Part shown: positions 10,087 through 21,200 of the stretch, piece after piece | Layout: each line of letters starts with the position of its first letter | Position numbering within the stretch: the first letter of the stretch is position 1 | From: Smittium culicis | Taxonomy: Eukaryota; Kickxellomycota; Harpellomycetes; Harpellales; Legeriomycetaceae | Direction of reading: 5' to 3' | Assembly: GCA_001970855.1 (NCBI GenBank) | Contig: LSSN01000271.1 | Span: 1-22,722, forward strand | Length of the DNA: 22,722 bases | Notes under the pieces: generated by a model | The model's database searches: none | What the model saw: only the letters and a program-made list of their open reading frames with translations | Told to the model about the DNA's origin: nothing | Program-made: the position numbers and the translations under genes

Positions 10087-10720
10087 TTGACATCTGTGAT
10101 GAGCTTTATTGGGAACACTCAGTCGATTTATTTGCTCTCGTTCCAGGCCATCACTTTCTCCGTCGGTTTTAGAAGCTCAAAGTATATTCTCTTGTTATAT
10201 AGAAATATGAAAGCCGACAGTAATCCTGAAGATTCCAGTCATCCAGAGCTTATTTCCTTCGAGATCCAACTGCAGTCATTTCACAGTCTCTCTTTCTTTC
10301 CATAAATTCCGGAACTAGAGATATTAACGAATCCAGTTTCTCAAAATTGGGGGTTGTGTTAAATCAAAGCACTAAATCAGGATAATTTAAGTCAGCTCAA
10401 GCGAATTTTAACATCAGCGCCAAAGATCTACTAATTGTACTCTAATCTCTTAGGCTCAGAAATTTTCTAGATCTATCGGTATCAATCTATTAAGATAAAA
10501 TAACCACACTTACCTATTTCAAGAAATTCAGAAGATAGTCTTTACCCCGACTACTTGTAATTTTCGAGATTAATTGTTCACACTGCTTGAGGAAATCACT
10601 CACCGACAGATTAAATGTGGTTTATCAGTTCTGAATCCAGAAGATGCACGAAAAATGCTGATGATTCAAAAAGATCTATCTACTTTCCAGCAGAAATTCG
10701 TTGCAATAAGCACGATTCAC
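10087..10720 (+). pseudogene. DIRS RT C-terminus and RNase H, broken
   Basis: MSFIGNTQSIYLLS (from about 10099) matches the DIRS 'SFIGK.QS' block, and a frameshifted RRFLKLK (near 10172) the 'RRLLELK' helix. SLSFFP-stop-IPELEILTNPV begins RNase H: the family 'ELEIFTDAS' has Asp changed to Asn. A shifted frame continues with SAQANFNISAKDLLIVL (about 10392-10442), SLRLRNFL, VSIY-stop-D and TTLTYFKKF, giving the second and third RNase H blocks. LNVVYQF leads into SVLNPEDARKM (10625 on) in another frame. A 75-codon open stretch at 10574-10798 is a surviving fragment of this, not a separate gene. Confidence 0.72.
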
Positions 10721-11060
10721 GCTCAACACGACATGAATATGTTTTTTTCTCACCAGAACATGAAATTAATTGATAATGAGCAATTTTACATATTTATATG
10801 AACTTTAAAAGGACCGGATTCAAAAATACTTATGCTATCTCGCCGCGCAATCGAATTTCACTTACCTTACAGAAAGAATTAGGGACCAAGTAATAATGAA
10901 ATTATTTACACAAAATGGAAATCAGCCTTATTTTTTTCAGACATGATCTCCTTAAGCATCGATTTCTGTTATTAAAAAGAAAGATAGTAGCACTGGACCT
11001 GAAAAGCGGGAAAGTGAAGCTCTCGGGAAAAAAGTTCTAGATATTGATTAAATAGATATT
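10721..11060 (+). pseudogene. DIRS post-RNase H region, broken
   Basis: HDMNMFFSHQNMKL (about 10730-10770) matches the 'DMFASHQN.KLP.Y' block that follows RNase H in DIRS. RISLTLQKELG (about 10850-10885), KWKSALFFSDMISLS (about 10914-10958) and KKDSSTGPEKRESEA then appear in alternating frames. They correspond to the 'NLI...LQKI' and 'TP.WKSA.WFPDM' blocks. Sequence becomes unrecognisable and more AT-rich after about 11060. Confidence 0.55.
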
Positions 11061-14000
11061 AATCAGTGTTAACTGGGGAAAAAAAAGCCCCTGTATTACT
11101 CCTATTCCAGCATATTATCAAATGAAAGACGTTTAAGACTACAATAAACTTATAGCTATTCCAAAAAGCAAATTATTGACAGGATAATATCTATGGAAAT
11201 ATAAAATGTAATTAAAGCTCCTCAGTTCAAAAAATACATGCATTAAATTTAGGATCATAAAAGCCTATAATGTCGCGCAGACAAATTTCCCAGGTATTTA
11301 AACTGAATTATCAAACCAATCAATTTTCTATAAATTTACTTAGACGTAGGATGAGGAATAATTCAGATTTTTTTAAAGTCAATTCTTGGTATCCCAAAAA
11401 TTCTGGATTTATTAAGAATATTGTATACATAATCAAATCTTGATTTCAATTAAATGAATTAAAATATTTTTGGTTTCTAGCTGTCATAGGATTTATAGGA
11501 TACACAGATATATAAGATTCACAATTTTCGTTCCCGAATTAATATAGAGAGTCTTAATTTATATTTAATATCGCATAAATTGCTACGAAATGGTAGAATA
11601 ATATAGAAGCTATGACAAATAGCCTCGCATTCCAATCCGATATTATTCCCAGAAATTTATTATGAATTATAAAAAAATAGTGAACTTTTTTCATTTCCTG
11701 AATTCACATGCCATCGGTGTCACCTGAGTAGTAAATAGAATACTAAAATTAATTTGTAATAAATCAAATAATTTATCCGCCGATAGAATCACGAGAAATA
11801 TTAGGTCGATATCAAACTTAATATGCTGCATTACAGACACGCTAACACCAAAGTAAAAGCTTATAAATTCAATACACCATCTATTGCCATAATATCGATA
11901 AATTAAATTGTGTCACATGCCTTGTGATTAGTCTATAAAATTTTTAACAAGCTATTGACTCAAAAAATTCTTCGAACAACTTGAATTTGTCGATTTTATA
12001 ATTTATTTACTCAATATTTCTCCTCTATGAAGTATAATTTTAGGCTTAATGGGAAATTTAGGGCAAAAAATAATTCGTGTTAAACAAGGAGAGGACAATT
12101 AATAATTTCCGCAAACCCATTACCGTATATCTTTGCCGGAAGATGACAACGATATAAAAAATCGTGTAATTTACACGCAATATATAAAAATTTATTGGCT
12201 AATTTTATTTCACACTATTATTTGTTTTTAATTTTCGGCTTAGCTTTATTCAATAAAATCCAAAACATAAAAATTTCACTCTAATCATATATTATCAATT
12301 AATACTTGCTATAAAGGGCCCGAAAAATTCAATAATGTAACCAATAATTTTTGATGAGATTAATTTAGGTTAATTAATAGGAATATTTCTTCAGTTATCA
12401 AAATTACTGAGTTAATTAAAACGTAAAAATATCAATAGAATTGATTAAAATAACCAATAATAAAGAGAAAGACTAATAATAATCAATCTAATAATTTTTT
12501 TTTAGATAATATATTTACAAGAAAATAGAAAATAGAATAATTAATTTATTCAGAAAATTAGCAGATTTCCAATATTCTTTAAATGAAAATATGTATCATA
12601 TTTATGATTCTTTTGAATATTATAAAACTGATTATAAGAAAAGATCATATTATTATAATCCTCTCCCAGATATCTGGTAAGAATATAAATTTTATAAATC
12701 AATATCTATATGTTAAAATTAAATTATTTAATTTAAAAAAAGCACATTATATATATAAATCAGTGAAAATTTTCACTTGAATCAATTCTGAGAAGTGATT
12801 TTATAATTATATGATTAAAATTAATTATTTTAAATAAATTTATTTGATAAGCTTATAAACTTGATTTTTTCAGAGTTAATATTTAAATATATTTAACCTA
12901 GTTCCAACTTTTGTTTTATCTAATACTGTCACAATCCCTAATAAATACAATTTTAATATTTAAAAAAATTCTATAAAGTTACAATATGATAATTCTATTA
13001 TTTCAAAAAATATGTACAGGAATATATCAATTTTACATAAATTGAATGGATAAACTTTTGTTGAAATCGTTATGATATATTTTTTAATATAACTAATTGC
13101 TAAATATTCTTTTATTTAGGCACACTTACAAGATTTATTTAAAGTATATCCCATTATATAATAATATAAAAATTTATATAACTAATTCTCAATTTTTAAC
13201 AATATAGATATAACCCAATATTTTTTTCTAATTTGAAAATTTAATTTGTATTAATATTATGAATTTAGCTATTAGTAATAGCCTTGATTCATTATAAAGT
13301 TTTTCTATCCCAATAAAGGTTGATTAAAATTTTTTAATTTCTATTTATAATTTTATTTTTAAATATTATGATTTAACAGCTTGAAAATGATTTAAAAGAA
13401 AAGAAATAGCTGAAAAATATTTTTTAAAAATATTTCCTAAAATCCAATCGAGTTTTTCAAATACAGTATATAATATCATATATAAATATACTCATTATTA
13501 TTTTAAATAATAGCTCTAAATTATTTTTTTATAAACACGTTCTGATTTACATAAAATAGCTTCTATATTAACTAGTCAAAATATATTAGCATTAAGTAAT
13601 ATATGATCATTCTAAAAATAGTAAAATTATGATGGTCAGAAATGTAAAAATATAATTCTGCAATTTAAGCAAAAAAGCTAAATTTTTAGCTATTCAAAAG
13701 TTAATCAATCCAAAAATTTATTATATTCTATACTTAAAGTTTTTATACGATATTTTATTTTGATATTATTAATAATAAAGATTCTAACACGTTAATAAGC
13801 TAAAAATATATCATACTAAATCTTTTAATTTTAATATAAAATTTCACAATACTATATCTTTAAATTACATGATATTTGAATTAAATTTTATCTGAAATGT
13901 CCATCAACACAGTTTCATCTGTATACGAGTATATTAAGATTATATATATGATAAAAATAAAATCAGTAAAATTATTTAAAATCTGATATAAAACTTATTT

Positions 14001-15062
14001 TGAAATCATCAAAATTTTTATAGCTTTAGATTAAACTATAATATAATCAAACAACTTCTGTTGAAATTTTTGAGGCAATAATATATAAAATTCATAAGCT
14101 GCGTATAACTTAAAAAATATATGTTTATATTTTTTTATATTCTAAATTCTCTCTACAATTATAAATTCTTTTTGAATTTTTTTTTTTTTTTTACTTTTAA
14201 GTAGGGTTTATTCCAAAAAATTTCATGTTTTTTTTTAAATTGTTTAATAAAACGTATATAGATTTGAATCTCATAAAAAAAAATCTTAACACATCTGTTA
14301 ATAAATATTTAGTAATAATTATTTAATTTTAGATCGAAATTTAATGATTTCTGATTAAATAATAATATTTTTACTTTAATACATCATTTTTATTTATTAA
14401 TCAATACAAGCGTCGTGTTATTAATTATTAAACATTAATTAATAATTATAATATAGTAAATTGTCTTGAATCGATTTCTAATAAAAATCAGTCGCTATGA
14501 AATATGCTTAGAAAATCAACCATTTAATTATTTTCACTATCCAAATTATAAATTTCTTTTAACTTTGATAAAAATACTTTTGATAGTTTATATGAGAGTA
14601 ATAAAAGTAAAATAAACAAAGCTTAAAAATAAAAGGAATATAATAATCGCTAATTTTCATTTAGAGTTTATATTTCAATATGAAAAATGTCAATATCACT
14701 ATTTATTAAACTAAAATAAAAATTAATGTTCAAAAAAAAAATCCAGAGAATATATAATTTGTTTCAAAATAAAAAATATTTTACAAAATTTTTGCTATCT
14801 CCACAATACTCTTCGATTATATAAATATTAAAAAAATAAGCCTAATTCACCATAAAAACTAAAAATCATTTTCATCAGAATCCCTTATATGCCGCTCTAC
14901 TAGCTTAGTACTTTTTTCAATACAATTTAGAATAATTTTTTAAATTTTTTATCATAATTATTTTGATAACTGATATCAAAATGCGAATTTTTTATTAGTT
15001 TTCTGAATTTAGGCTAAATAAAATTATTATGGTCAAATTTCAAAAAATAGTTATTTGTATAG
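11061..15062. other. AT-rich gene-poor stretch after the DIRS relic
   Basis: About 4 kb of extremely AT-rich DNA. A DIRS tyrosine recombinase would be expected in the first 1.2 kb, but no Arg/His/Tyr signature or family block could be recognised. AT-rich palindromes and poly-T runs are frequent and not informative. The one 65-codon ORF (12583-12780) is low-complexity Ile/Lys/Asn sequence and looks like chance. Confidence 0.7.
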
Positions 15063-15263
15063 TATATGGGATATTCTTAGGGGAAGCAGAGCTTTTTTTC
15101 TTAGAAATTTTATTTTTTTATCTATATTGGGTAAAGGTATTGGTTGTAACAGATAAAATATTCGATGATAGTTTATTTTAAGATCTAAAAATATGAGTAA
15201 CGCTGCAAAGTGGAAAAAAAATTAATAGGATATGCTCCGATTCTCGAAATAATCTCCCATATA
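15063..15263 (+). mobile_element. MITE-like element, TA-flanked family, copy 1
   Basis: About 200 bp bounded by terminal inverted repeats. The left end reads TATGGGATATT and the complement of the right end TATGGGAGATT (10 of 11 match), each next to a TA dinucleotide (15063-15064, 15262-15263). The whole body is alignable with the complement of 21991-22186, including TATATGGGATATTCTT, a GAAATT-TATTT block, TATTGGTTG and ATTCGATGATA. The TA flank suggests a Tc1/mariner-type non-autonomous element; that superfamily assignment is inference. Confidence 0.6.
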
Positions 15264-16076
15264 TATAAATGAGAATGTTTATTTGTTAGTACTATATTTA
15301 AATTTGGAGCATTGTTTACAGCATCCTTACGTATTTTTTCAGCTAAATAAAAATTTGATTTTCGGATTTCGAATTAAGCTGAATAATAATTTTTTTTTAT
15401 TATATTGAAGCTACTGTAAATTCAAATGTATAATATATCTATTACGAATAAAAGTTAAGAATTTTTTACAATAGAATTAATTAAGAACCTTATTATTTTT
15501 TGATTTTAATGAAATCTTTACAAACTTATTTAGCATAAGGTCCCTTAACTCTATAAATTTGGTTCAAAAAATTTTTCCTTATTCAAAATTCAGTTTTCAA
15601 TTGAGTCAATTATTTATATTATATCCGATATTATTATTTTCTAAATGCAAATATAAAGATCGCTTTTTTCATTTTCAAAATCATTTATCAAAACTAACTA
15701 TTTGTATTTAGGTAATTACAGTAAATGTTATTTTGGTCTTTCTATGTAAAACTATCATCACATTCTAATTAGTTTAATTGATAATATAATAGTGTTTGTA
15801 AATAGCTACTTAACTTTTTTTTTAATTAAAATATATATTATCTCGAAAAATTGATCTATAAATCATCAAAGAAAGCATGCAAGTTTTTTTAATTTAATGA
15901 TCAATTTAAATAAAGTAAAGTAATTTATATAAGAAAAAAATCTAAAATTAATCAAATGAAATCTTCAATTTTTTTTTGGGATTAAATTAAATTATAATAG
16001 TAACAATAATGAAAAGAATAAAATGGTGAGATTAATTTAAATGTAAAAAATTGAGAAAATATAGTAGGTGTAAAAT
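15264..16076. other. AT-rich spacer 3' of transporter 2
   Basis: Very AT-rich, with poly-T and poly-A runs, no plausible ORF and no repeat recognised. Confidence 0.7.
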
Positions 16077-16088
16077 AAAAGGTCTATA
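16077..16088 (-). promoter_or_regulatory. Conserved 3' flank element of transporter 2
   Basis: On the coding strand this reads TATAGACCTTTT, starting 43 nt after the stop codon, exactly as in the paralog. A second shared stretch (CAATTTTT(T)ACAT on the coding strand, near 16041-16053 here and 31-42 in copy 1) lies beyond it. This is probably retained 3' UTR or poly(A)-site sequence from the duplicated ancestor. Confidence 0.45.
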
Positions 16089-16131
16089 AAAAAGAAAAAG
16101 CGAATTTACTTGTGATTGGGGATAAATTTTC

Positions 16132-17475
16132 TTATGATGAATCAACGGCTCTTTTAAAGTTTGGATTATCTTTTTTCAAATATTTCTTGAGGGCTACGAG
16201 AGGAACTACAGATAGTAAATAAGCTATTCCGCCAATTAAAATTACTGGTGAATAGGAAGTTCGGTGTCCCAATTTTTCAAAAGCGGCACCTGTTGTAGGG
16301 ATGCAAATGAAGACGATGATTCCCATGATTAAGTAAGCAAGACCGTTGATTTGAGAAACTTTTTCGGCGGGGTAACAATTAGCGGCAATAAGAGGGCCCA
16401 AGGCGAAAAAGGGCACAGCAAAAATTCCAATTAACAAGTAGAAAATCAGTAGAGGTATAAATTTATGGGAAGTGAGCCATAAAGTAAGCATTAATACGCC
16501 TGCTAAAAAGTGGCAAAAGATTGTGATGTTAACAGCACCAAGCTTCTTTGAAAGCTGGCCGCATGTAATACGGCTAATAGACGAAAACGCAGAATAAGCC
16601 ATGATCAAATTTGACGCGGTGGATGGTGATTTCCCTACATCAATCAAATTTGAAGGGAAATAAAGTACTACTGTGTTTACGCCTATTTGCAACAGGGCAC
16701 CGACAGCATAAATCATCAAAGCGGCAGGATCTTTTAGAGATGAAAAATCTATAATTTTTTTTGAAGGGGCGAATTTTATTCGTGGTTTTATTAAAAACCC
16801 ACAGATTCCAGTAAAGATCAAGAATAAAATGGCTAAAATTCTAAAAGCCCAATTTATGCTAAGAATATTAATAAATTTTGTAACGATTGGGACTAAAACT
16901 AAGGCACCAGTGCTGCTACCAGAAGCTACGATACCAAAAGCCAAGCCTTTATGCTTGTCGAACCATAGTGCAGGGGCAGATAGCGAAATATTAACTATAA
17001 TAGAGGAACCAAGTCCGAATATGATACCCTGAGTTAAAACTAGATGCCATATTTGTGTGCTAAAAGAAGCAAGAACCAGTCCTAAAGTGGCGATTACTGT
17101 TCCTAAAAGGCTAGTATTTCTTAAACCGATAATTCGTGTTATCGGACTTGCTAGTAAACCGCCACACAATGTACAAGTAGTACACATAGTAGAGATCCAA
17201 GCGATTTTATCGGCAGGTTCATCAACAAAAAGTACTTTAAGGTAATATGCCTGAAATACTCCAAAAGCGTGTGGACTTCCGAAAGCAAGCAGAATGTTTA
17301 CTAGAGATGCGACCATTATTACCCAAGCATAGCCTTTATCAGGAGGTGGGTAGTCATTTTCTTCGTCGATAATATCGCATTTTTCGTTGAATGGAAGGAT
17401 CTTTGGTTCAGAATGATTATCAGGGGCACTAATAATTTTTTCATGAATTATTGATTTAGTTTGATGTATAGTCAT
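16132..17475 (-). CDS. MFS monocarboxylate-porter-like membrane transporter (copy 2)
   Basis: Intact 447-residue intronless gene, the gap-free paralog of the gene at 142-1485. By hand count, about 80% of residues 43-447 are identical, but only 10 of the first 42. The family motifs are kept: DKGYAW at 46-51 and WFDKHKGLAFGIVASGSSTG at 171-190. Differences are mostly conservative swaps inside membrane helices (L/I/V/F, A/T/S) plus several in the second half (for example STGKF versus TCGQL, ADYYPDEK versus ANCYPAEK). This suggests selection on both copies with possible divergence in substrate or regulation. The start is fixed because the next Met falls within TM1. The stop TAA is followed 43 nt later by the same 12-nt element as in copy 1. 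The substrate is unknown; an MCH-type organic acid or vitamin carrier is the best guess. Confidence 0.93.
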   Translation of the reverse strand: MTIHQTKSIIHEKIISAPDNHSEPKILPFNEKCDIIDEENDYPPPDKGYAWVIMVASLVNILLAFGSPHAFGVFQAYYLKVLFVDEPADKIAWISTMCTTCTLCGGLLASPITRIIGLRNTSLLGTVIATLGLVLASFSTQIWHLVLTQGIIFGLGSSIIVNISLSAPALWFDKHKGLAFGIVASGSSTGALVLVPIVTKFINILSINWAFRILAILFLIFTGICGFLIKPRIKFAPSKKIIDFSSLKDPAALMIYAVGALLQIGVNTVVLYFPSNLIDVGKSPSTASNLIMAYSAFSSISRITCGQLSKKLGAVNITIFCHFLAGVLMLTLWLTSHKFIPLLIFYLLIGIFAVPFFALGPLIAANCYPAEKVSQINGLAYLIMGIIVFICIPTTGAAFEKLGHRTSYSPVILIGGIAYLLSVVPLVALKKYLKKDNPNFKRAVDSS

Positions 17476-18260
17476 GCCTTAATAATGATTTTAAAGCATA
17501 TAAAAATTATCACTAAATTTAAAGGGAAGAAGTGTTTTGGCGGAATGAATTACATATATCGAGTAGAAGACTATTTAAAAACCAATAAACACAGAAGTAT
17601 ACCTGAGAGTAATAAGCTATTCGAGTCAGGGATGTTTGGCTATTTGAAGAAAATAACTAATTTCTAGCTATTAATTATACAACTATCAAGTTAGTGCTTA
17701 ATAGATTATTTAAATGTACAAAAATAAAAATAGCATTGCATTATTAAAGCAAAAAGAGATAAAAACTTTTAAAGTTTCTCATACCTTTATAAAATTAATA
17801 ATTCATAAAAAAATATAATTTTTTGCTTTTTATTTATGATTTTTGTTTAACTTGGAGACAAATTTGTCATCATTGCTAAATTTCAGCCAAAAAATTATTA
17901 GCGAATAAAGTACATTTTAGGTGCAATTTTTGTACAACAATAGAGCTGGCCCATAATCTATGAATTTCTCAAAGAGGCTAGGAATAAAAGCGATGTCTAT
18001 ATTATATCATTAAAATAAAAAAGGATTTTGTATGGCTAATGAATTGTACAATATTAGGAACTGAGAAAAAATTGATCAAACTGCGTTAGACTTTACAAGA
18101 GTAGGCGTGTTTATTGGGTACTGATATTTGTGTTATGTAATTTAGTTAAGTGGGTACCATTCCGAAGGTGACTTGACTCAGGTATAGCTCGAGTTATCTC
18201 GGATAAATTCTAATAAGCCGAGTCTCTAGACAAAGTACCTGGGTTAAACATTTTCTCCTA
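17476..18260 (-). promoter_or_regulatory. Upstream region of transporter 2
   Basis: Non-coding 5' flank of copy 2. It is moderately AT-rich, with a GC-richer patch at about 18100-18260 that holds TGACTCA (18174-18180, the Gcn4/AP-1 core) and a small inverted repeat CTCGG/CCGAG (18198-18222). No sequence similarity to the copy 1 upstream region was seen. A 68-codon ORF starting inside the gene on the opposite strand (17461-17667) is probably chance. The promoter role is inferred from position. Confidence 0.3.
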
Positions 18261-21200
18261 TTTTTTTATAGGTTGATAAGTCGCAAAAAATAATAAACGT
18301 TTCAATTATAGAGGTAGAATACAAGAAATAGGAATACTAAGTATCAGCTCATAAAAATTTAATAAATAAAATGCGATAATTGAAAAAACATATGTAGAGT
18401 TTTTTTTTTCTTCATTAGCTTTAATCAACTGGTCAAAATATCCTTAAAAGGTAGTTATATGTGATACGTATTGGTATTTTTAATTTACTCTAACAATTTT
18501 TCACTTACCCTCATACAGAAAACGTTTAATTAATATTTTCTAATTCAATTTAGAAAAGATGAATCACAATTTATAAATTATTACAAGATAAATAATTATC
18601 ATATATTTGAAAATATCATTTTAGAGACAAGTTTAGAACAGATAAGTGTGCATAAAGATTTTATACAATCTTAATTAACCATTCTGAATAGTATTAATAA
18701 AATTTGTTAGATATAGAAACATAATATGTCCAATATGACACGTGTAGTTTTTGGTACAAAGATTATAACCATTGATCTAGTCTTTAATAGATATAAATTT
18801 GGAATATTTTATTAAAAGTATTTATCGAGATGTATTTTCAGGAAATTCAGTAGGTTCATACTAATCTATTCTATGCACATGATCAATCATAAAATTTTAA
18901 AGTAAATCAAAGAATACCACACAAAGTTTACGTTACCTGAATAATTTAATTCTTTGTATTCCAAATAAAAAATTCTACAGACTGAAAATAAAATTAATAA
19001 ATTATATGATTTTATTTATACGAATATATTACCCCCAAACTTATTCTTATAAAGCATTAGCATTTATTCATATTTAATTGATTTTAATAATAATTGACAC
19101 AACTATGATATATTAATATCCCAATTTCTCATTTATCAGACTACCACGTCAAAATTATTTTTTAAAATCATTATAACTATGGAATTTCTATTATTTTTAA
19201 TTTCAAAAAATTTTTCTTTAATTTTAATACACCGTTACTTTATAATAGATTTTACTGGTACGATTATATCGCCCGAGCAGCTATGGGTATAGTTATAATT
19301 TAAAATAAATACTTTTACAGCCCAAAAAAATCAATTAAATAAAATAAAGTCGGCAACATATAATATAAATCAATGAAAAAAATAAATTCGACTAGATAAA
19401 GCATAAACCATTTAAAATTGTGATTGAAAGAATTTATAGAACTCGAAAATTTTATTCTCTAGAATTAATATGATAAACAATAAACATGAAAATATCACAT
19501 AGAAAATGATAAAAGTAAATTTTTTGTAAAATTTATGAAATTTCGTACATTTTTGGATTTATAAAAAAATATATCGGCGCTTCAACAAATTTCCGTTATT
19601 ATAGTATATTCAAAGCCATAGAGCAGATATCGTTTACTTTTATAATTAAATAGTAACAATAATTAAAGCGAGCATGCTTTATACTGTATTTAAATAAAAA
19701 ACAAAAAATAAAAGCCCTCTTCTGGAAATTTTTTATGATTAGTTGAATTTATATATTCGTTAGCGTTTTATAAGCAACTATGTTATTATTTTGGTTCAAA
19801 TTATGTAAAAATATTTTTCAGGATCGGAATTAAAGTATTTATTTTAATTATTTTTTCTAGTTATTGTATATATAGAAATAGTTTTTCACCGAGATTAGGG
19901 TTAGATAATAGATCGGTATAAATATTCTTAATATCATATAAATCAATAGCGCATTGTTTTTTTAAGTAAAATTATATCAAATACTATTCGATAGAATAGA
20001 ATAAAAATGGCACTTTTGAGCCTCCTGATATATATTTTTAATGTAAATGGTAACAAAGTCTTTTAATGTTTATTTTTTAAGGATAGATATGTTAAAATTA
20101 TAGCATTTTTAAAAACAGTCTTGAACCGGTTATATTAAATCAAGCGATAAATTAGATCACTATGAAAAAAATGATTAACATCATAAAAGGGAAATATTTC
20201 ATTATAAATGAAAATAAAATGTATTGTCTTATGCGTTATTATCCGAGTATAAAATTTTTTTCCCGGTTTTTTGTGACGGGGTGTTGTTACATTAGTAAAA
20301 AAAACAAAACTTATAATAAGCAATTTACTATTTATTTTATGTTTTACAAAAAATAAGGTGAATTGAATTTATCAATGCTCGTTATTATACTAAACTGCTT
20401 AACAAATCCCTACAGATAATTTTATTTTAAGAAAAATGAACGCAAAATAAATTTATTCAAGATTTTTATGCATAATATAAAATAATAAAATTCTTTTATT
20501 TTTCTTTTATGATGTTACTGATTTGTGTACAAATGTTTAATATATTTATATTTGTTACAAAAAATTATATTGTAAACTAGTGATCAGATTATTTAAATGA
20601 AAAAGTAATATCTGAGGTAGTAAGGGATATTATGATTATACAAGACCATGTGTCTATGATATCTTTTGAGAATTCAGCAATTTTCAATCTAGGTTTGATC
20701 TCTTCATTATAAATGGTTTAATTCCAAAACTATATTTCCTAATAAATTTGAATAACAAATAACATAATTATTTTACAGTTTACAGTGATATGAAGGAAAA
20801 ATTATTTTATTCAAAAGTTTTTTTTAATAATTATCTTGTTTTCGGTGAAGTATCTCAACTATCTATTTAGTTATTTTAAAAAAAAATTACTTAATTTTTC
20901 TGATAAATAATTTTATAGTCGACCAAAAATTATATTTATAATAGAAAGGATATCGAAAAAAGGCTTAGGTTAATTGTATATTTATATCAGCTAGAATGTT
21001 TTCATTTGTGCCATTAATATTATTGATATTTTTTAAAACAGCAACAGAAAAAATAATGTAAATTTATTTAAATAAGGATACACTAAAATAAAAACGTGCT
21101 AGATAAAATTTGAAAGGTTCTACGATTTATTTAGTTTTTTTTGAAAGCAACTATATCTGAGTTCCTGATTATGTAAAGTTGTCATTTGAATCAGAAGACT

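Larger units (their letters stand above)
8450..11060 (+). mobile_element. Decayed DIRS-type (tyrosine-recombinase) retrotransposon
   Basis: About 2.6 kb of plus-strand sequence in which the parts of a DIRS element can be read in order through shifting frames: gag, reverse transcriptase, RNase H, then the conserved region after RNase H. The diagnostic strings are the gag block QLALTQETRP, the RT string LLIIEETKQALRKNI, the 'FIG-TQS' block, the RNase H string IPELEILTNPV and the NPEDARK block (family form close to NPADAPSR). The tyrosine recombinase expected next is not recognisable after about 11060, so the element is 3'-truncated or decayed there. It lies head-to-tail behind the LINE relic on the same strand. 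Confidence 0.75.

Noticed and set aside
9896..10093. 65-codon minus-strand ORF
   Set aside because: It is the antisense of the DIRS RT relic, whose plus-strand reading matches known blocks.
10087..10305. 72-codon plus-strand ORF as an independent gene
   Set aside because: Its start matches the DIRS 'SFIGK.QS' block and the frame continues past its stop into RNase H, so it is a fragment of the relic.
12583..12780. 65-codon plus-strand ORF
   Set aside because: Low-complexity Ile/Lys/Asn/Leu sequence in the most AT-rich part of the window; no domain or codon signal.
14395..14450. AT palindromes (ATTAATTATT-type) and similar ones near 13420
   Set aside because: Built only of A and T in very AT-rich DNA; expected by chance, no flanking structure.
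17461..17667. 68-codon plus-strand ORF divergent from transporter 2
   Set aside because: It overlaps the start of the real gene on the opposite strand, has no family resemblance and no supporting context; probably chance.
20135..20356. Overlapping small ORFs on both strands (62 and 64 codons)
   Set aside because: Both are Lys/Ile/Phe/Asn-rich, as expected from random AT-rich DNA, and mirror one another; no motif seen.
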